DNA of 64,000 nucleotides from Clostridiales bacterium (GTDB lineage Bacteria; Bacillota; Clostridia; Saccharofermentanales; Saccharofermentanaceae), in NCBI GenBank assembly GCA_017551625.1, contig JAFZLF010000050.1:1-64000 (forward strand), written 5' to 3'. This document shows, piece by piece, positions 7,207 to 15,814 of this stretch (positions are counted from its first letter, which is position 1; each line of letters begins with the position of its first letter). The notes below the pieces were generated by a model. It made no database searches. It was given only the letters and a program-made list of their open reading frames with translations, and was not told where the DNA came from. Made by a program: the position numbers and the translations under genes.

Positions 7207-8592
7207 ATGAAAGTAAACATTACTGAGACCGTACTGCGTGATGCGAACCAGTCGTTGATCGCAACCAGAATGCCGTTTTCGGATTTCGAAGACATTCTGG
7301 AGAAACTGGATGATGCGGGTTATTACTCGCTCGAGTGCTGGGGAGGCGCGACATTTGATTCCTGCCTGCGTTACCTCAACGAAGATCCGTGGGAGAGACT
7401 TAGAAAGATCAAGGCGAAAGTGAAGAAAACTCCGCTGCAGATGCTTCTCCGTGGCCAGAATCTCCTCGGCTATAAGCACTATCCGGATGACGTGGTTCGT
7501 CTCTTCATTAGAAAGTCCGCCGAGAACGGCATGGACATCTTCCGTATCTTCGATGCTCTTAACGATTTCCGTAATATCGAGATCTGCATCGACGAAGTAA
7601 AGAAGTGCGGCAAGCATGCACAGGGCTGCATCTGCTACACCACCTCTCCTGTACATACGCTCGAAAAGTACGTCGAGATGTGCAAAGAACTTGAGAACAT
7701 GGGCGTTGACTCCATCGCGATCAAGGACATGGCAGGTATCTGCTCTCCGAAGGAAGCATACGATCTCGTAAAGGCGATCAAGGACGCGAAGATCTCCGTT
7801 CCGCTCTTCTTCCACACGCACCACACCACAGGCATGGGCCCGATGACTCTTATGAAGGCGATCGAGGCCGGTGTTGACGGTATTGACTGTGCGATCTCCT
7901 CTTTCGCGGGCGGTACATCCCAGCCTTGCACAGAGACGATGGCATATACGATGGGCCAGTTCGGTTATGAGTCCGGCCTGGATACAGACAAGCTCAAGGA
8001 GATCGCTGATTTCTTCGTTCCTGTAAGAAAGAAGTTCCTCGACAACGGCACACTCAATCCGACAGTTATGGGCATCAAGGCAGACATCCTCAAGTATCAG
8101 GTTCCGGGGGGCATGCTCTCCAACATGATCGCGAACCTCAAGGATATGAATGCTCTCGATAAGTTCGACGAAGCACTCGCAGAGATCCCGGCCGTTCGTA
8201 AGGACATGGGTTATCCGCCGCTCGTTACACCTCTTTCCCAGATGGTCGGTAACCAGGCCGTTCAGAACGTTCTCCTCGGCGAGCGTTACAAGAACATCTC
8301 CAAGGAGATCAAGGCTTATCTCCGTGGTGAATACGGTAGAGCACCGGGCGAAGTTAACCAGGAACTCATCGACAGATGCTGGAAGCCGGAAGAAATCGTT
8401 AAGGGCAGATTTGCAGATACTCTGGAGCCTGCTTTCGAGAAAACCAAGGCTGAACTTGGAAAGAGAGCCCGTTCCGACGAGGATGTCCTCTCCTACATCG
8501 CTTTCCCGCAGGTAGCTGAGAAGTATTTCGATTACCGTGAAGAGCAGGAGAGCAACACCGTGAACTACACGATCGAGAAGAAGGAGGATTGA
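7207..8592 (+). CDS. oadA: Oxaloacetate decarboxylase alpha subunit (carboxyltransferase)
   Basis: A 461-residue carboxyltransferase of the pyruvate carboxylase/oxaloacetate decarboxylase family. It starts with the family motif ITETVLRDANQSLIATRM (metal-binding Asp in LRDAxQS), continues with ECWGGATFD and RGQNLLGY, and has the carbamylated-lysine motif IKDMAG and the metal-binding HTHHTTG. It transfers the carboxyl group of oxaloacetate to biotin on the carrier protein. At this length it lacks the C-terminal biotin domain found in some relatives (about 590 residues); that domain is encoded separately at 9021. AAGGAG sits before the ATG. It is first in the operon oadA-oadG-carrier-oadB, the full sodium-pumping complex. 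Codon use is strongly biased, suggesting high expression. Confidence 0.95.
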   Translation: MKVNITETVLRDANQSLIATRMPFSDFEDILEKLDDAGYYSLECWGGATFDSCLRYLNEDPWERLRKIKAKVKKTPLQMLLRGQNLLGYKHYPDDVVRLFIRKSAENGMDIFRIFDALNDFRNIEICIDEVKKCGKHAQGCICYTTSPVHTLEKYVEMCKELENMGVDSIAIKDMAGICSPKEAYDLVKAIKDAKISVPLFFHTHHTTGMGPMTLMKAIEAGVDGIDCAISSFAGGTSQPCTETMAYTMGQFGYESGLDTDKLKEIADFFVPVRKKFLDNGTLNPTVMGIKADILKYQVPGGMLSNMIANLKDMNALDKFDEALAEIPAVRKDMGYPPLVTPLSQMVGNQAVQNVLLGERYKNISKEIKAYLRGEYGRAPGEVNQELIDRCWKPEEIVKGRFADTLEPAFEKTKAELGKRARSDEDVLSYIAFPQVAEKYFDYREEQESNTVNYTIEKKED

Positions 8593-8597
8593 TCTTC

Positions 8598-9005
8598 ATG
8601 AATCCTATGTTATTCAAACTTGCATTGGATGTAGAAAAGGTCGTCGAAACTGCCGCAGATAAAAAGGGTGATGAAGTATATAGCATCGTTGATGCCTTGG
8701 GAGTAGCTCTCTTTACATGGGCGATCGTATTTGCGGTCCTCTTCATTATCTTTGTTATCATCCGTCTTTTTGGTGCGATCGTAGGTTCTGCCACTAAGGC
8801 AAAAGAACCTGCTCCGGCAGCTCCCGCTGCTGCTACACCTGCTGCTGTGGAAGATCCGGGCGAGGAATTCTCTTCCGGTTCCCTGAAGCTGAAGGGCTGT
8901 GATGAGAAGACCGCTGCCATGATCATGGCGATCGTCAGCGACAACACCGGAATCCCGCTCAATGAACTTATTTTCAAGTCCATTACGCTGGTGGAAGAAA
9001 AGTAA
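8598..9005 (+). CDS. oadG: Oxaloacetate decarboxylase gamma-chain (OadG family) subunit
   Basis: A 135-residue protein with one membrane helix (about residues 37-62), an Ala/Pro-rich linker (about 72-88) and a small C-terminal domain ending in PLNELIFKSITLVEEK. One helix near the N-terminus, a flexible linker and position between the carboxyltransferase and the biotin carrier are typical of OadG/MmdD subunits, which hold the soluble carboxyltransferase on the membrane-bound beta subunit. I chose the ATG at 8598 because AAGGAGG lies ten bases upstream; a TTG nine bases earlier overlaps the oadA stop. The C-terminal region resembles the extra domain of methylmalonyl-CoA decarboxylase delta chains, so the complex type cannot be fixed from this gene alone. 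Confidence 0.85.
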   Translation: MNPMLFKLALDVEKVVETAADKKGDEVYSIVDALGVALFTWAIVFAVLFIIFVIIRLFGAIVGSATKAKEPAPAAPAAATPAAVEDPGEEFSSGSLKLKGCDEKTAAMIMAIVSDNTGIPLNELIFKSITLVEEK

Positions 9006-9020
9006 AGGAGAGACGCCAAA

Positions 9021-9410
9021 ATGATTTATAACGTAACAATTAACGATAAAGTTTATGAAGTAGAAGTTGAGAAGGGCAAGGCTAACCTTCTGAGAACAAC
9101 TGAGGTAGTTGCAGCACCGGCTGCAGCACCGGCGGCTCCTGCTGCTGCACCTGCAGCTGCTCCGGCACCGGCGGCAGCTCCGGCTGGTCCGGTTACCGGT
9201 ACTCCGGTTCCGTCTCCGCTCCCGGGCACGATCCTGAAGGTCAATGTAACTGCCGGTCAGGCTGTTAAGGAAGGCGACCTGCTTCTCGTTCTCGAAGCTA
9301 TGAAGATGGAAAATGAGATCTATGCTCCGTGCGCAGGTACGGTAGGACAGGTCCTCACATCCAAGGGCGCGACAGTTGCCACAGGCGACGTCCTCGTAAC
9401 TATTTCTTAA
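9021..9410 (+). CDS. Biotin carboxyl carrier protein of the sodium-pumping decarboxylase
   Basis: A 129-residue protein in three parts: a short N-terminal segment (1-30), an Ala/Pro-rich flexible arm (about 31-62) and a C-terminal biotinyl domain (about 63-129). The biotin attachment site is EAMKMENEI, with biotin on the second Lys-flanked position (M-K-M lysine, about residue 95). The swinging arm carries carboxybiotin from the OadA-type carboxyltransferase to the membrane beta subunit, where decarboxylation drives sodium export. The architecture is that of gcdC/mmdC carriers. The gene lies 15 bases after oadG with GGAGAG as ribosome site, inside the operon. A biotin ligase gene must exist elsewhere, as none is in this window. 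Confidence 0.93.
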   Translation: MIYNVTINDKVYEVEVEKGKANLLRTTEVVAAPAAAPAAPAAAPAAAPAPAAAPAGPVTGTPVPSPLPGTILKVNVTAGQAVKEGDLLLVLEAMKMENEIYAPCAGTVGQVLTSKGATVATGDVLVTIS

Positions 9411-9428
9411 GTTAGGGGGTCGCAAACC

Positions 9429-10613
9429 GTGTTTATTGATGCATTAAAAAATATATGGGAGACGAGCGGCATCTACGCGATCACCTGGCAGCAGGGCGTT
9501 ATGCTTCTGATCGCCGGTGTGCTGATCTACATGGCGATCGGCAAGAAGTGCGAACCGCTCCTTCTGCTCCCGATTGCTTTTGGTATGTTACTGAGTAACC
9601 TTCCGATCGCAGGTCTCTACCATTCCGAGATCTTCGCAGAAGGACATGTTCACTGGAATCTCCTCGGAGGCAGTGACGAATCGATCGCTCCGGGTCTCCT
9701 CGACTACATCTACTTAGGTGTTAAGCTCGGTATCTTCCCGTGTCTGATCTTCATGGCGGTCGGTGCGATGACAGACTTCGGACCGCTGATCTCCAGACCT
9801 TCGTCCCTGTTCATGGGCGCTGGCGCGCAGTTCGGTATTTCCTTCGCGTTCGTTATGGCTTCTTTCTTCGGCTTTACTGCCGCAGAGGCTTCTTCCATCG
9901 CCATCATCGGTGGTGCTGACGGCCCGACAGCGATCTACCTGACATCGAAGCTTGCTCCGCATCTTCTCTCGGCGATCGCCATCGCGGCGTACTCGTATAT
10001 GGCTCTGATCCCGATCATCCAGCCGCCGATCATGAAGGGAATGACAGCATTTAATAAGAAGTCCAGAAAGATCAAGATGAAGCAGGCTCGTCCGGTATCC
10101 AAGGTCGAGAAAGTTTGCTTCCCGATCATCGTTACCATCGTCTGCACATTGATCCTGCCGTCCGTAGGACCGCTCCTCGGTATGCTCATGCTGGGTAACC
10201 TCTTTAAGGAGTCCGGCGTAACGGAGAGACTTTCCGATACCGCTCAGAATGCTCTCTGCAATATCGTTACGATCTTCCTCGGTGTTACCGTTGGTGCTAC
10301 AGCGATGGGTGAGAACTTCCTGGCGCTGGATACGATCAAGATCATCGTTCTGGGTCTCATCGCATTTGCATTCTCCACATTCGGTGGTCTCCTGATCGGA
10401 AACATCATGTGCTTCCTTACGAAGGGCAAGATCAACCCGCTCATCGGTTCGGCCGGTGTTTCCGCGGTTCCGATGGCTGCTCGTGTAAGTAACGTTGAGG
10501 GTCAGAAGTATGATCCCAGCAACTTCCTTCTCATGCACGCCATGGGTCCGAACGTTGCAGGCGTTATCGGATCGGCTGTAGCAGCAGGTACACTGCTTGC
10601 ACTCTTCGGCTGA
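9429..10613 (+). CDS. oadB: Sodium-pumping decarboxylase beta subunit
   Basis: A 394-residue membrane protein with about nine to eleven hydrophobic segments. It carries the conserved GGADGPTAIYLTSKLAP motif (about 158-175), whose Asp is central to sodium coupling in the OadB/MmdB/GcdB family, and the late motif NFLLMHAMGPNVAGVIGSAVAAG. It decarboxylates carboxybiotin and exports sodium ions, so the free energy of decarboxylation becomes a sodium gradient. The start is GTG at 9429 with AGGGGG upstream (9413-9418). Last gene of the operon; a strong terminator follows. With oadA as the carboxyltransferase, oxaloacetate is the most likely substrate. Confidence 0.95.
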   Translation: MFIDALKNIWETSGIYAITWQQGVMLLIAGVLIYMAIGKKCEPLLLLPIAFGMLLSNLPIAGLYHSEIFAEGHVHWNLLGGSDESIAPGLLDYIYLGVKLGIFPCLIFMAVGAMTDFGPLISRPSSLFMGAGAQFGISFAFVMASFFGFTAAEASSIAIIGGADGPTAIYLTSKLAPHLLSAIAIAAYSYMALIPIIQPPIMKGMTAFNKKSRKIKMKQARPVSKVEKVCFPIIVTIVCTLILPSVGPLLGMLMLGNLFKESGVTERLSDTAQNALCNIVTIFLGVTVGATAMGENFLALDTIKIIVLGLIAFAFSTFGGLLIGNIMCFLTKGKINPLIGSAGVSAVPMAARVSNVEGQKYDPSNFLLMHAMGPNVAGVIGSAVAAGTLLALFG

Positions 10614-10619
10614 TCGCAA

Positions 10620-10714
10620 TCAAGAACCCGCTACTGCCCGGCAGTTGATCAGGCAGTGGCAACGCACAAGTGATTCTTGAAAAGAACTGTTCCTTCGGGG
10701 GCAGTTCTTTTTTT
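10620..10714 (+). terminator. Double hairpin and intrinsic terminator of the oad operon
   Basis: First hairpin: outer arms TCAAGAA (10620-10626) and TTCTTGA (10674-10680) with an inner nine-base stem (GCTACTGCC / GGCAGTGGC). Second hairpin: AAAGAACTG (10681-10689) and CAGTTCTTT (10702-10710), perfect over nine bases and running into a T-run, the classical terminator. Confidence 0.88.
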
Positions 10715-10754
10715 GTCACGTGACGGGATTGTCACGCATCCCTAAAGAGTAGTT

Positions 10755-10762
10755 GATATGAT
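10755..10762 (+). promoter_or_regulatory. Possible extended -10 promoter for the lipoprotein pair
   Basis: TGATATGAT is an extended -10 box (TG-N-TATGAT). No good -35 box is spaced correctly (TTGTCA at 10729 is 22 bases away). If used, transcription would begin downstream of the ATG at 10758, supporting the later start at 10818 for the next gene. Confidence 0.4.
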
Positions 10763-10817
10763 GAAGTCAGGAAGTGTCATTGGGGAAGTCGTGGGCACGA
10801 AACGGGAGTGTTGCGGT

Positions 10818-13286
10818 ATGGCAGACGTACACTTGTTGGGTAAATGTGAGAAGGTCTTTTGGAAGAAAGCGGCGTCAGGATTACTGGCGGGAACGCTCCT
10901 TTTGTCTTTGCCGCTTACTATCTCGGGATGTAAGAAAAAATCGTCCGATGAAAACAGATATCGTTCCGGAAGAGTCATACAGGAGTCGGATCCGTATTTC
11001 TATTCAGAGACAAACAAGATCCAGATCCCTTTGGATGAAGGACGAGACGTGGCAGCATTATTGTTCTGGAACTGTATTTTTACCGGAGAGCTCGCCGTAG
11101 TTGAATATGTAGTTTCCTATAATGTTCCGATAGAACTCCAAAAACAGACCGTGTATACGGATGACGGTGGAGAACGGTACGCATATGATCCGGCCGATTA
11201 TTCCTTCCATGAAACGGCACTGTTTAATGCGGAAGGAAAACTGATCAAGTATCTCGATGGCGGGGTGCTCTTTGCATCCATGGCGCAGGATAAGGACGGC
11301 AAGATCTATTTGCTTGAGCGTACGGATATATGGTTTGAAGGTGGAGGTATGGCTTCGCCGGAAGATGCTAAGCTTGGATTCCGGATCGAAGAACTCGACT
11401 CTTCCGGAAATCCGATCGGGATCATACCTGTTGATGGAGGCAGCGAGTCCCCGTTTTTTGACGATATACATGTTTTGGAGGATGGGACCTTTCTTCTAAA
11501 CGACGATACCGATATATATATGGTTGACCGGGAGGGGAAAATCACCGGAAAGATCTCCGACGGAGAGCGGCGGCTCGAGGGGGATCTGGTACTCCAGGAC
11601 GGGAAGTACTATGTGATGTCCCAAAAGACGGAATTCGGAACGGAAGACCTCATCCAGTTTAAAGAAGTGGACCTGGCGACCGGGCATCTGGGTCCCGGTA
11701 TAAATGCAGATGCACTGATGGCATATGAGAGTATCCGGCCGACGAGAGACGGCGTATTTATCAATACATCGAGCGGGTGTCTGCGATACGACATCGTGAA
11801 AGGAACCATCGAAGAAGTCTTCAACTGGAACGATACTGATGTGGACCGCTCTTTGCTGGTCAATGGATTTTCGGAAGAAACCGAGATCATCCCGAAAAAT
11901 GAGAATGAATTCAGTGTTGTCGGATATGGAGCAAGAGAACTGTATGGATCTGCGGTCCCACATCTGATCCGTCTTACCCGGGCAGAGAAGAATCCGCATG
12001 CGGGAAAGAAAATGCTCGTGATCGGCGGAGAGCATGTTTTCGAATATCCGGATCTGCTTTCTTTCGCCAGCCGCTACTCCGCAAATCCGGACAGCCAGGC
12101 GCGCATCGTCTTTGTAGACTATACAGAAGGATTAAGACCCGAGGAGAGCCTGATCTCGCTGGAGCAGGCCATCTATCTGGATTCACTTACAGGAAAAGGA
12201 CCGGACATTCTCGTCAATATGTCTGATTCGATCGCCTTCCGGAATAACTCGGTCATGGAGGACCTGAATCCGTATCTGGACGGCGGGAAAGGGATCGACA
12301 GAAGTGAGTACTTCGACAACATTTTCCGTGCTTGCGAAACGGAAGGGAAACTCTATCACATCCCGCTGAAGTATGAACTATCAGGAATCGGGGTCAATGC
12401 GGATCAGATCTCCTGTTCTGTCGGATGGACATATGAGGAATTTGAAGAAGCGTTCCGGCATGTTCCGGATCAGGTCAGTTTTCTGGAAGCGATCCCCTGC
12501 ATGGAACTTCTACAGCTCTTCCTGAAATCCTCGCTCCCGCAGTTTGTCGATTATCAGAATAAAAAGGTCGATTTTACAAATGAGGATATGAAGCGGATCC
12601 TCACCATGGCCAAGACTTACGGGATGGAACAGATCCCGAGTGATGAAGGGTATGGATATTTCGAGAAGGACTACGGCCTCCATAAGTCAAGCTTTTCGGA
12701 TGAGGAATTTGATCTTACTTCTCTTAAATTCATGGAGGGAAGGCTTCTTGCCCGACGCAGTACGATCTGCACAGTATATGACTATAGTACCTTTAAGGGG
12801 AGAAGTCCGGGTAATATCACGTTCCTCGGATATCCGGGAAGAGAGGCGACCGGGATGATCGTGCACCCGACGCTGTCGATGGGTATCGTTTCTTCGAGTA
12901 CGATCAAGGAACAGGCGTGGGATTTTATCTCCGCGTTTTTGAAAGATGAACCGACGAATGTCATTCCTTTCGAGGCATTATCGGTGAAGAGGGATACGTT
13001 CGAAAAAGACAGCCAAACGATCATGAAGAGCAGAAATGATTACTTTGAGTATGTATACTGGAACGACCCGAGACAGGCGGAATATGTGGATTACCGTGTG
13101 TCAGAAGAGGATATTGACGAAGTCAGAAAACTGATCGAGAATGTCACGATCTCCAGCAGCGGAGACCCGGCACTATTTTCGATCATACAGGAAGAAGCGG
13201 CAGCGTATTTCGCGGGGGACCGGAGCCTTGAAGATGTGCTGAGTACGATCCAGAACCGCGCTACTACGATCGTAAATGAGAAGTGA
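10818..13286 (+). CDS. Large lipoprotein with solute-binding-protein-like C-terminal half (first of a tandem pair)
   Basis: An 822-residue predicted lipoprotein. A basic N-region, a hydrophobic stretch and the lipobox TISGC (Cys near residue 38) give a lipid-anchored surface protein. The first half (about 50-400) looks beta-rich, with repeated D-x-D-G-x-I/T blades (DKDGKIYLLER, LEDGTFLLNDD) suggesting a propeller-like fold. The second half resembles family 1 extracellular solute-binding proteins, ending in IQEEAAAYFAGDRSLEDVL plus IQNRATTIVNEK, close to the E-A-x-x-Y-F-x-G-x-K/R-x-x-E-E-V-x-x-x-I-Q-x-R ending of sugar-binding lipoproteins. No ABC permease genes are adjacent. An in-frame ATG at 10758 would add 20 residues; I prefer 10818 because it gives a normal signal peptide. 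The next gene is a paralogue. Confidence 0.8.
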   Translation: MADVHLLGKCEKVFWKKAASGLLAGTLLLSLPLTISGCKKKSSDENRYRSGRVIQESDPYFYSETNKIQIPLDEGRDVAALLFWNCIFTGELAVVEYVVSYNVPIELQKQTVYTDDGGERYAYDPADYSFHETALFNAEGKLIKYLDGGVLFASMAQDKDGKIYLLERTDIWFEGGGMASPEDAKLGFRIEELDSSGNPIGIIPVDGGSESPFFDDIHVLEDGTFLLNDDTDIYMVDREGKITGKISDGERRLEGDLVLQDGKYYVMSQKTEFGTEDLIQFKEVDLATGHLGPGINADALMAYESIRPTRDGVFINTSSGCLRYDIVKGTIEEVFNWNDTDVDRSLLVNGFSEETEIIPKNENEFSVVGYGARELYGSAVPHLIRLTRAEKNPHAGKKMLVIGGEHVFEYPDLLSFASRYSANPDSQARIVFVDYTEGLRPEESLISLEQAIYLDSLTGKGPDILVNMSDSIAFRNNSVMEDLNPYLDGGKGIDRSEYFDNIFRACETEGKLYHIPLKYELSGIGVNADQISCSVGWTYEEFEEAFRHVPDQVSFLEAIPCMELLQLFLKSSLPQFVDYQNKKVDFTNEDMKRILTMAKTYGMEQIPSDEGYGYFEKDYGLHKSSFSDEEFDLTSLKFMEGRLLARRSTICTVYDYSTFKGRSPGNITFLGYPGREATGMIVHPTLSMGIVSSSTIKEQAWDFISAFLKDEPTNVIPFEALSVKRDTFEKDSQTIMKSRNDYFEYVYWNDPRQAEYVDYRVSEEDIDEVRKLIENVTISSSGDPALFSIIQEEAAAYFAGDRSLEDVLSTIQNRATTIVNEK

Positions 13287-13299
13287 AGAGGTGAGAAGA

Positions 13300-15741
13300 A
13301 TGAAGACATCGGGAAAAACAAACATATCGGGAAGACTGAACGGCAGTAGTCCTGTAAAAGACCTGTGGTCGGCCCTTCCGATCAAGAGATTCACTGCCGG
13401 CATACTGATCGCAGCGATGATTCTGTCGGTCGCAGGATGTAAGAAGAAGGGAAATGGCGATACGCACACGACGAAATTGAAGTATCAATCCGGACAGGAG
13501 ATCAAGGAGACGGATCCCTATTTTAAACTAGAGAAGGCGAATCTTGATGTTCCGACTGATCCGGAAAAAGAACTGGATGACATATACATAGAAGACTGCA
13601 AGTTCTGTAACGGTCTGGTGCTTGCGTCATACTACGTCAATTACAAAATCCCGGAAGATGTCAACATGGAAGATCTTTCGTACGCTGATTTTGATAAGTA
13701 TTACACTCATTCGACCGGACTTTTCAGTATAGATGGAAAACTGATCAGGGACATCTCTGCCGATGGCAAAGATGTGATCGATGCGGCCATGGATAAGGAC
13801 GGAAATATAGCCATGCTGTGCTCATTTATGGATACGGGTTCCTTTAACACGATGGTGCTGATCCAGCTCCTCGATCCGGAAGGAAATCTTCTGAATACCC
13901 TGTATCCGAATGACCTGCCGTTCTCGGCAGAATCAGGACTTGACGGCTCGATCCAGATCCTTCCGGACGGTAGATTCGCGATCTCGGGAGGAAATAGTCT
14001 GTCCGTCTACGATAAGACCGGAAAGAAGTGCTACACGATCAGTGAACCCGGAAGATCGATCGGAAAAGCGATTTTCTCTCAGAACGGAAAATACTATGTC
14101 ACCTCGGGAGTTTATGATTTTACGTCGGTCAGCGAGATCCAGATCAAGGAAGTCGATCTGGAGACCGGCACGCTCGGTAGAACTATCGATGCCGATTATC
14201 TCAGCTATTTCGGTGATTTTCAGGAAACCGAGCAGGGGCTGTTTGTAAATTCGCCATACGGCTGCTATAAGATCGATATCGAGACGGGAGAATTGACACA
14301 GATCTTCGAATGGAACGAAACGGATATCAACCGTCAGCAGATGTGGAGTTCCACGATCGTACCGAAAAGTGATGACGAACTTTATGCCATGGGCATGAAT
14401 TTTGCGAATGAAGGTACTACAGAAACGATTCTTATTCACCTGACACGGGAAGAGAAGAACCCGCATGCCGGTAAGAAGATCATCGTGGCCGCAGGGCTCT
14501 ACCCGGAGATGAACGAAGACCTCATGGCTTTTATCTATGACTATAACCGGGATCCGGATAACAAATGCCGTGTGGTCGTCCTGGACTATACGGAACAGAT
14601 GGTGCTTAGCGGGGAACTTGACGATATCTCAAAGAGGATCTACCTGGATATCCTCTCCGGAGACGGACCGGACATCCTTCTGAATATGGCTACATCTTCC
14701 GCATTCCAGAACGAAGATGTCATGGAGGATATGAATAAGTATTTTGACGGCGAAGACGGGATCTCCCGCGATCAGTATTTCGACAATATTTTCCGTGCAC
14801 AGGAGAAAAACGGGAAACTGTACCATGTTCCGATCCGCGTCTCCTTCTCCGGTATCGAAGTGAATACGGACCTGATTTCCAATACCATCGGATGGACGTT
14901 CGATGAATTTGAAGCAGCCGGAGAGTCGGTACCAGCCGACGTAAGTTTCATGGAGGGAAAAGAATATAACGATTTCCTCTCCATGCTTCTGGACTCCACG
15001 ATCTCGGAGTTTGTGGACTATAAGGATAAGACCGTGGATTTTGAAAATGACAAGATGAAGAGGATCCTCCAGCTGGCCGGGAAATACGGTGTCAGAGAGA
15101 TACCGGAAGATGAAGGGATGGACTTCGAGTATATCGGAAACGGTATATATATGGGCGGAGAGGACCGCACCTCGGTGAAGTTCCAGTCGGGCTGTCTGGC
15201 GGCAAGACCGGCCCAAGTCAGCAGTCTGCGGGAATATGCCATCGAACGGGATGCGATGAATGGTCATATCGCGTTCCTGGGGATGCCTTCTTCGAACGGT
15301 GGCGGTATGCAGGCCGACGTGTATCTGTCTGTCGGTATCGTAGCGAGCAGTAAGAATAAGGATCTCGCCTGGGATATGATCCGGAACTACCTGGCATATT
15401 CGGCAGAGTATGTCCCCGAATCGGGATTCTCGGTGAATAAGAAGACCTTCGATCGAGAGATGCATCATCTTATGGAGCGGATCAACAAAGAATACGATGA
15501 TATCGCCGACGATGGCGCGGACATGTACATGTATAAGGGCATATTTGCCGCAGCGACAGAAGAAGACATCGCTGCGATCCGTGAGATGGTCGAGCATGCG
15601 GATTCCGTGACCTGCAGCGATAGCGTGATCATCGACGTCATCACGGAAGAAGCAGCCGGGTATTTCGCAGGTGACCGTACAGAGGACGAGGTCCTGAAAA
15701 ATATCCAGAACCGCACCGCCACTGTGTTAAAAGAACTGTAA
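13300..15741 (+). CDS. Large lipoprotein with solute-binding-protein-like C-terminal half (second of the pair)
   Basis: An 813-residue paralogue of the preceding gene. The lipobox is SVAGC near residue 47, followed by KKKG. It shares the order of blocks: G-Q/R-x-I-x-E-x-D-P-Y-F after the signal, D-K-D-G-x-I blades, TREEKNPHAGKK in the middle, DGPDIL-x-N, Y-F-D-N-I-F-R-A and VDYKDKTVDFEND, and the same C-terminal ending (EEAAGYFAGDRTEDEVL, IQNRTATVLKEL). I chose the ATG at 13300, with AGAGGTGAG just upstream, rather than the one at 13276 that lies inside the previous gene. The pair probably arose by tandem duplication and forms one transcript. Function unknown: perhaps polysaccharide or oligosaccharide capture at the surface. 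A third relative is at 39429. Confidence 0.8.
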   Translation: MKTSGKTNISGRLNGSSPVKDLWSALPIKRFTAGILIAAMILSVAGCKKKGNGDTHTTKLKYQSGQEIKETDPYFKLEKANLDVPTDPEKELDDIYIEDCKFCNGLVLASYYVNYKIPEDVNMEDLSYADFDKYYTHSTGLFSIDGKLIRDISADGKDVIDAAMDKDGNIAMLCSFMDTGSFNTMVLIQLLDPEGNLLNTLYPNDLPFSAESGLDGSIQILPDGRFAISGGNSLSVYDKTGKKCYTISEPGRSIGKAIFSQNGKYYVTSGVYDFTSVSEIQIKEVDLETGTLGRTIDADYLSYFGDFQETEQGLFVNSPYGCYKIDIETGELTQIFEWNETDINRQQMWSSTIVPKSDDELYAMGMNFANEGTTETILIHLTREEKNPHAGKKIIVAAGLYPEMNEDLMAFIYDYNRDPDNKCRVVVLDYTEQMVLSGELDDISKRIYLDILSGDGPDILLNMATSSAFQNEDVMEDMNKYFDGEDGISRDQYFDNIFRAQEKNGKLYHVPIRVSFSGIEVNTDLISNTIGWTFDEFEAAGESVPADVSFMEGKEYNDFLSMLLDSTISEFVDYKDKTVDFENDKMKRILQLAGKYGVREIPEDEGMDFEYIGNGIYMGGEDRTSVKFQSGCLAARPAQVSSLREYAIERDAMNGHIAFLGMPSSNGGGMQADVYLSVGIVASSKNKDLAWDMIRNYLAYSAEYVPESGFSVNKKTFDREMHHLMERINKEYDDIADDGADMYMYKGIFAAATEEDIAAIREMVEHADSVTCSDSVIIDVITEEAAGYFAGDRTEDEVLKNIQNRTATVLKEL

Positions 15742-15758
15742 CCGCCGGTGAGGCGTTT

Positions 15759-15811
15759 CCAGTCAGATATTTGTCAGAAAAGAAGATCAGATCTGACAGA
15801 TATCTGACTGG
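15759..15811. terminator. Hairpin between convergent genes
   Basis: CCAGTCAGATAT (15759-15770) is perfectly complementary to ATATCTGACTGG (15800-15811), with an inner GTCAGA/TCTGAC pair. It lies between the stops of the second lipoprotein gene (plus) and the histidine kinase gene (minus) and probably terminates both, although the T-runs are weak. Confidence 0.7.
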
Positions 15812-15814
15812 ACC

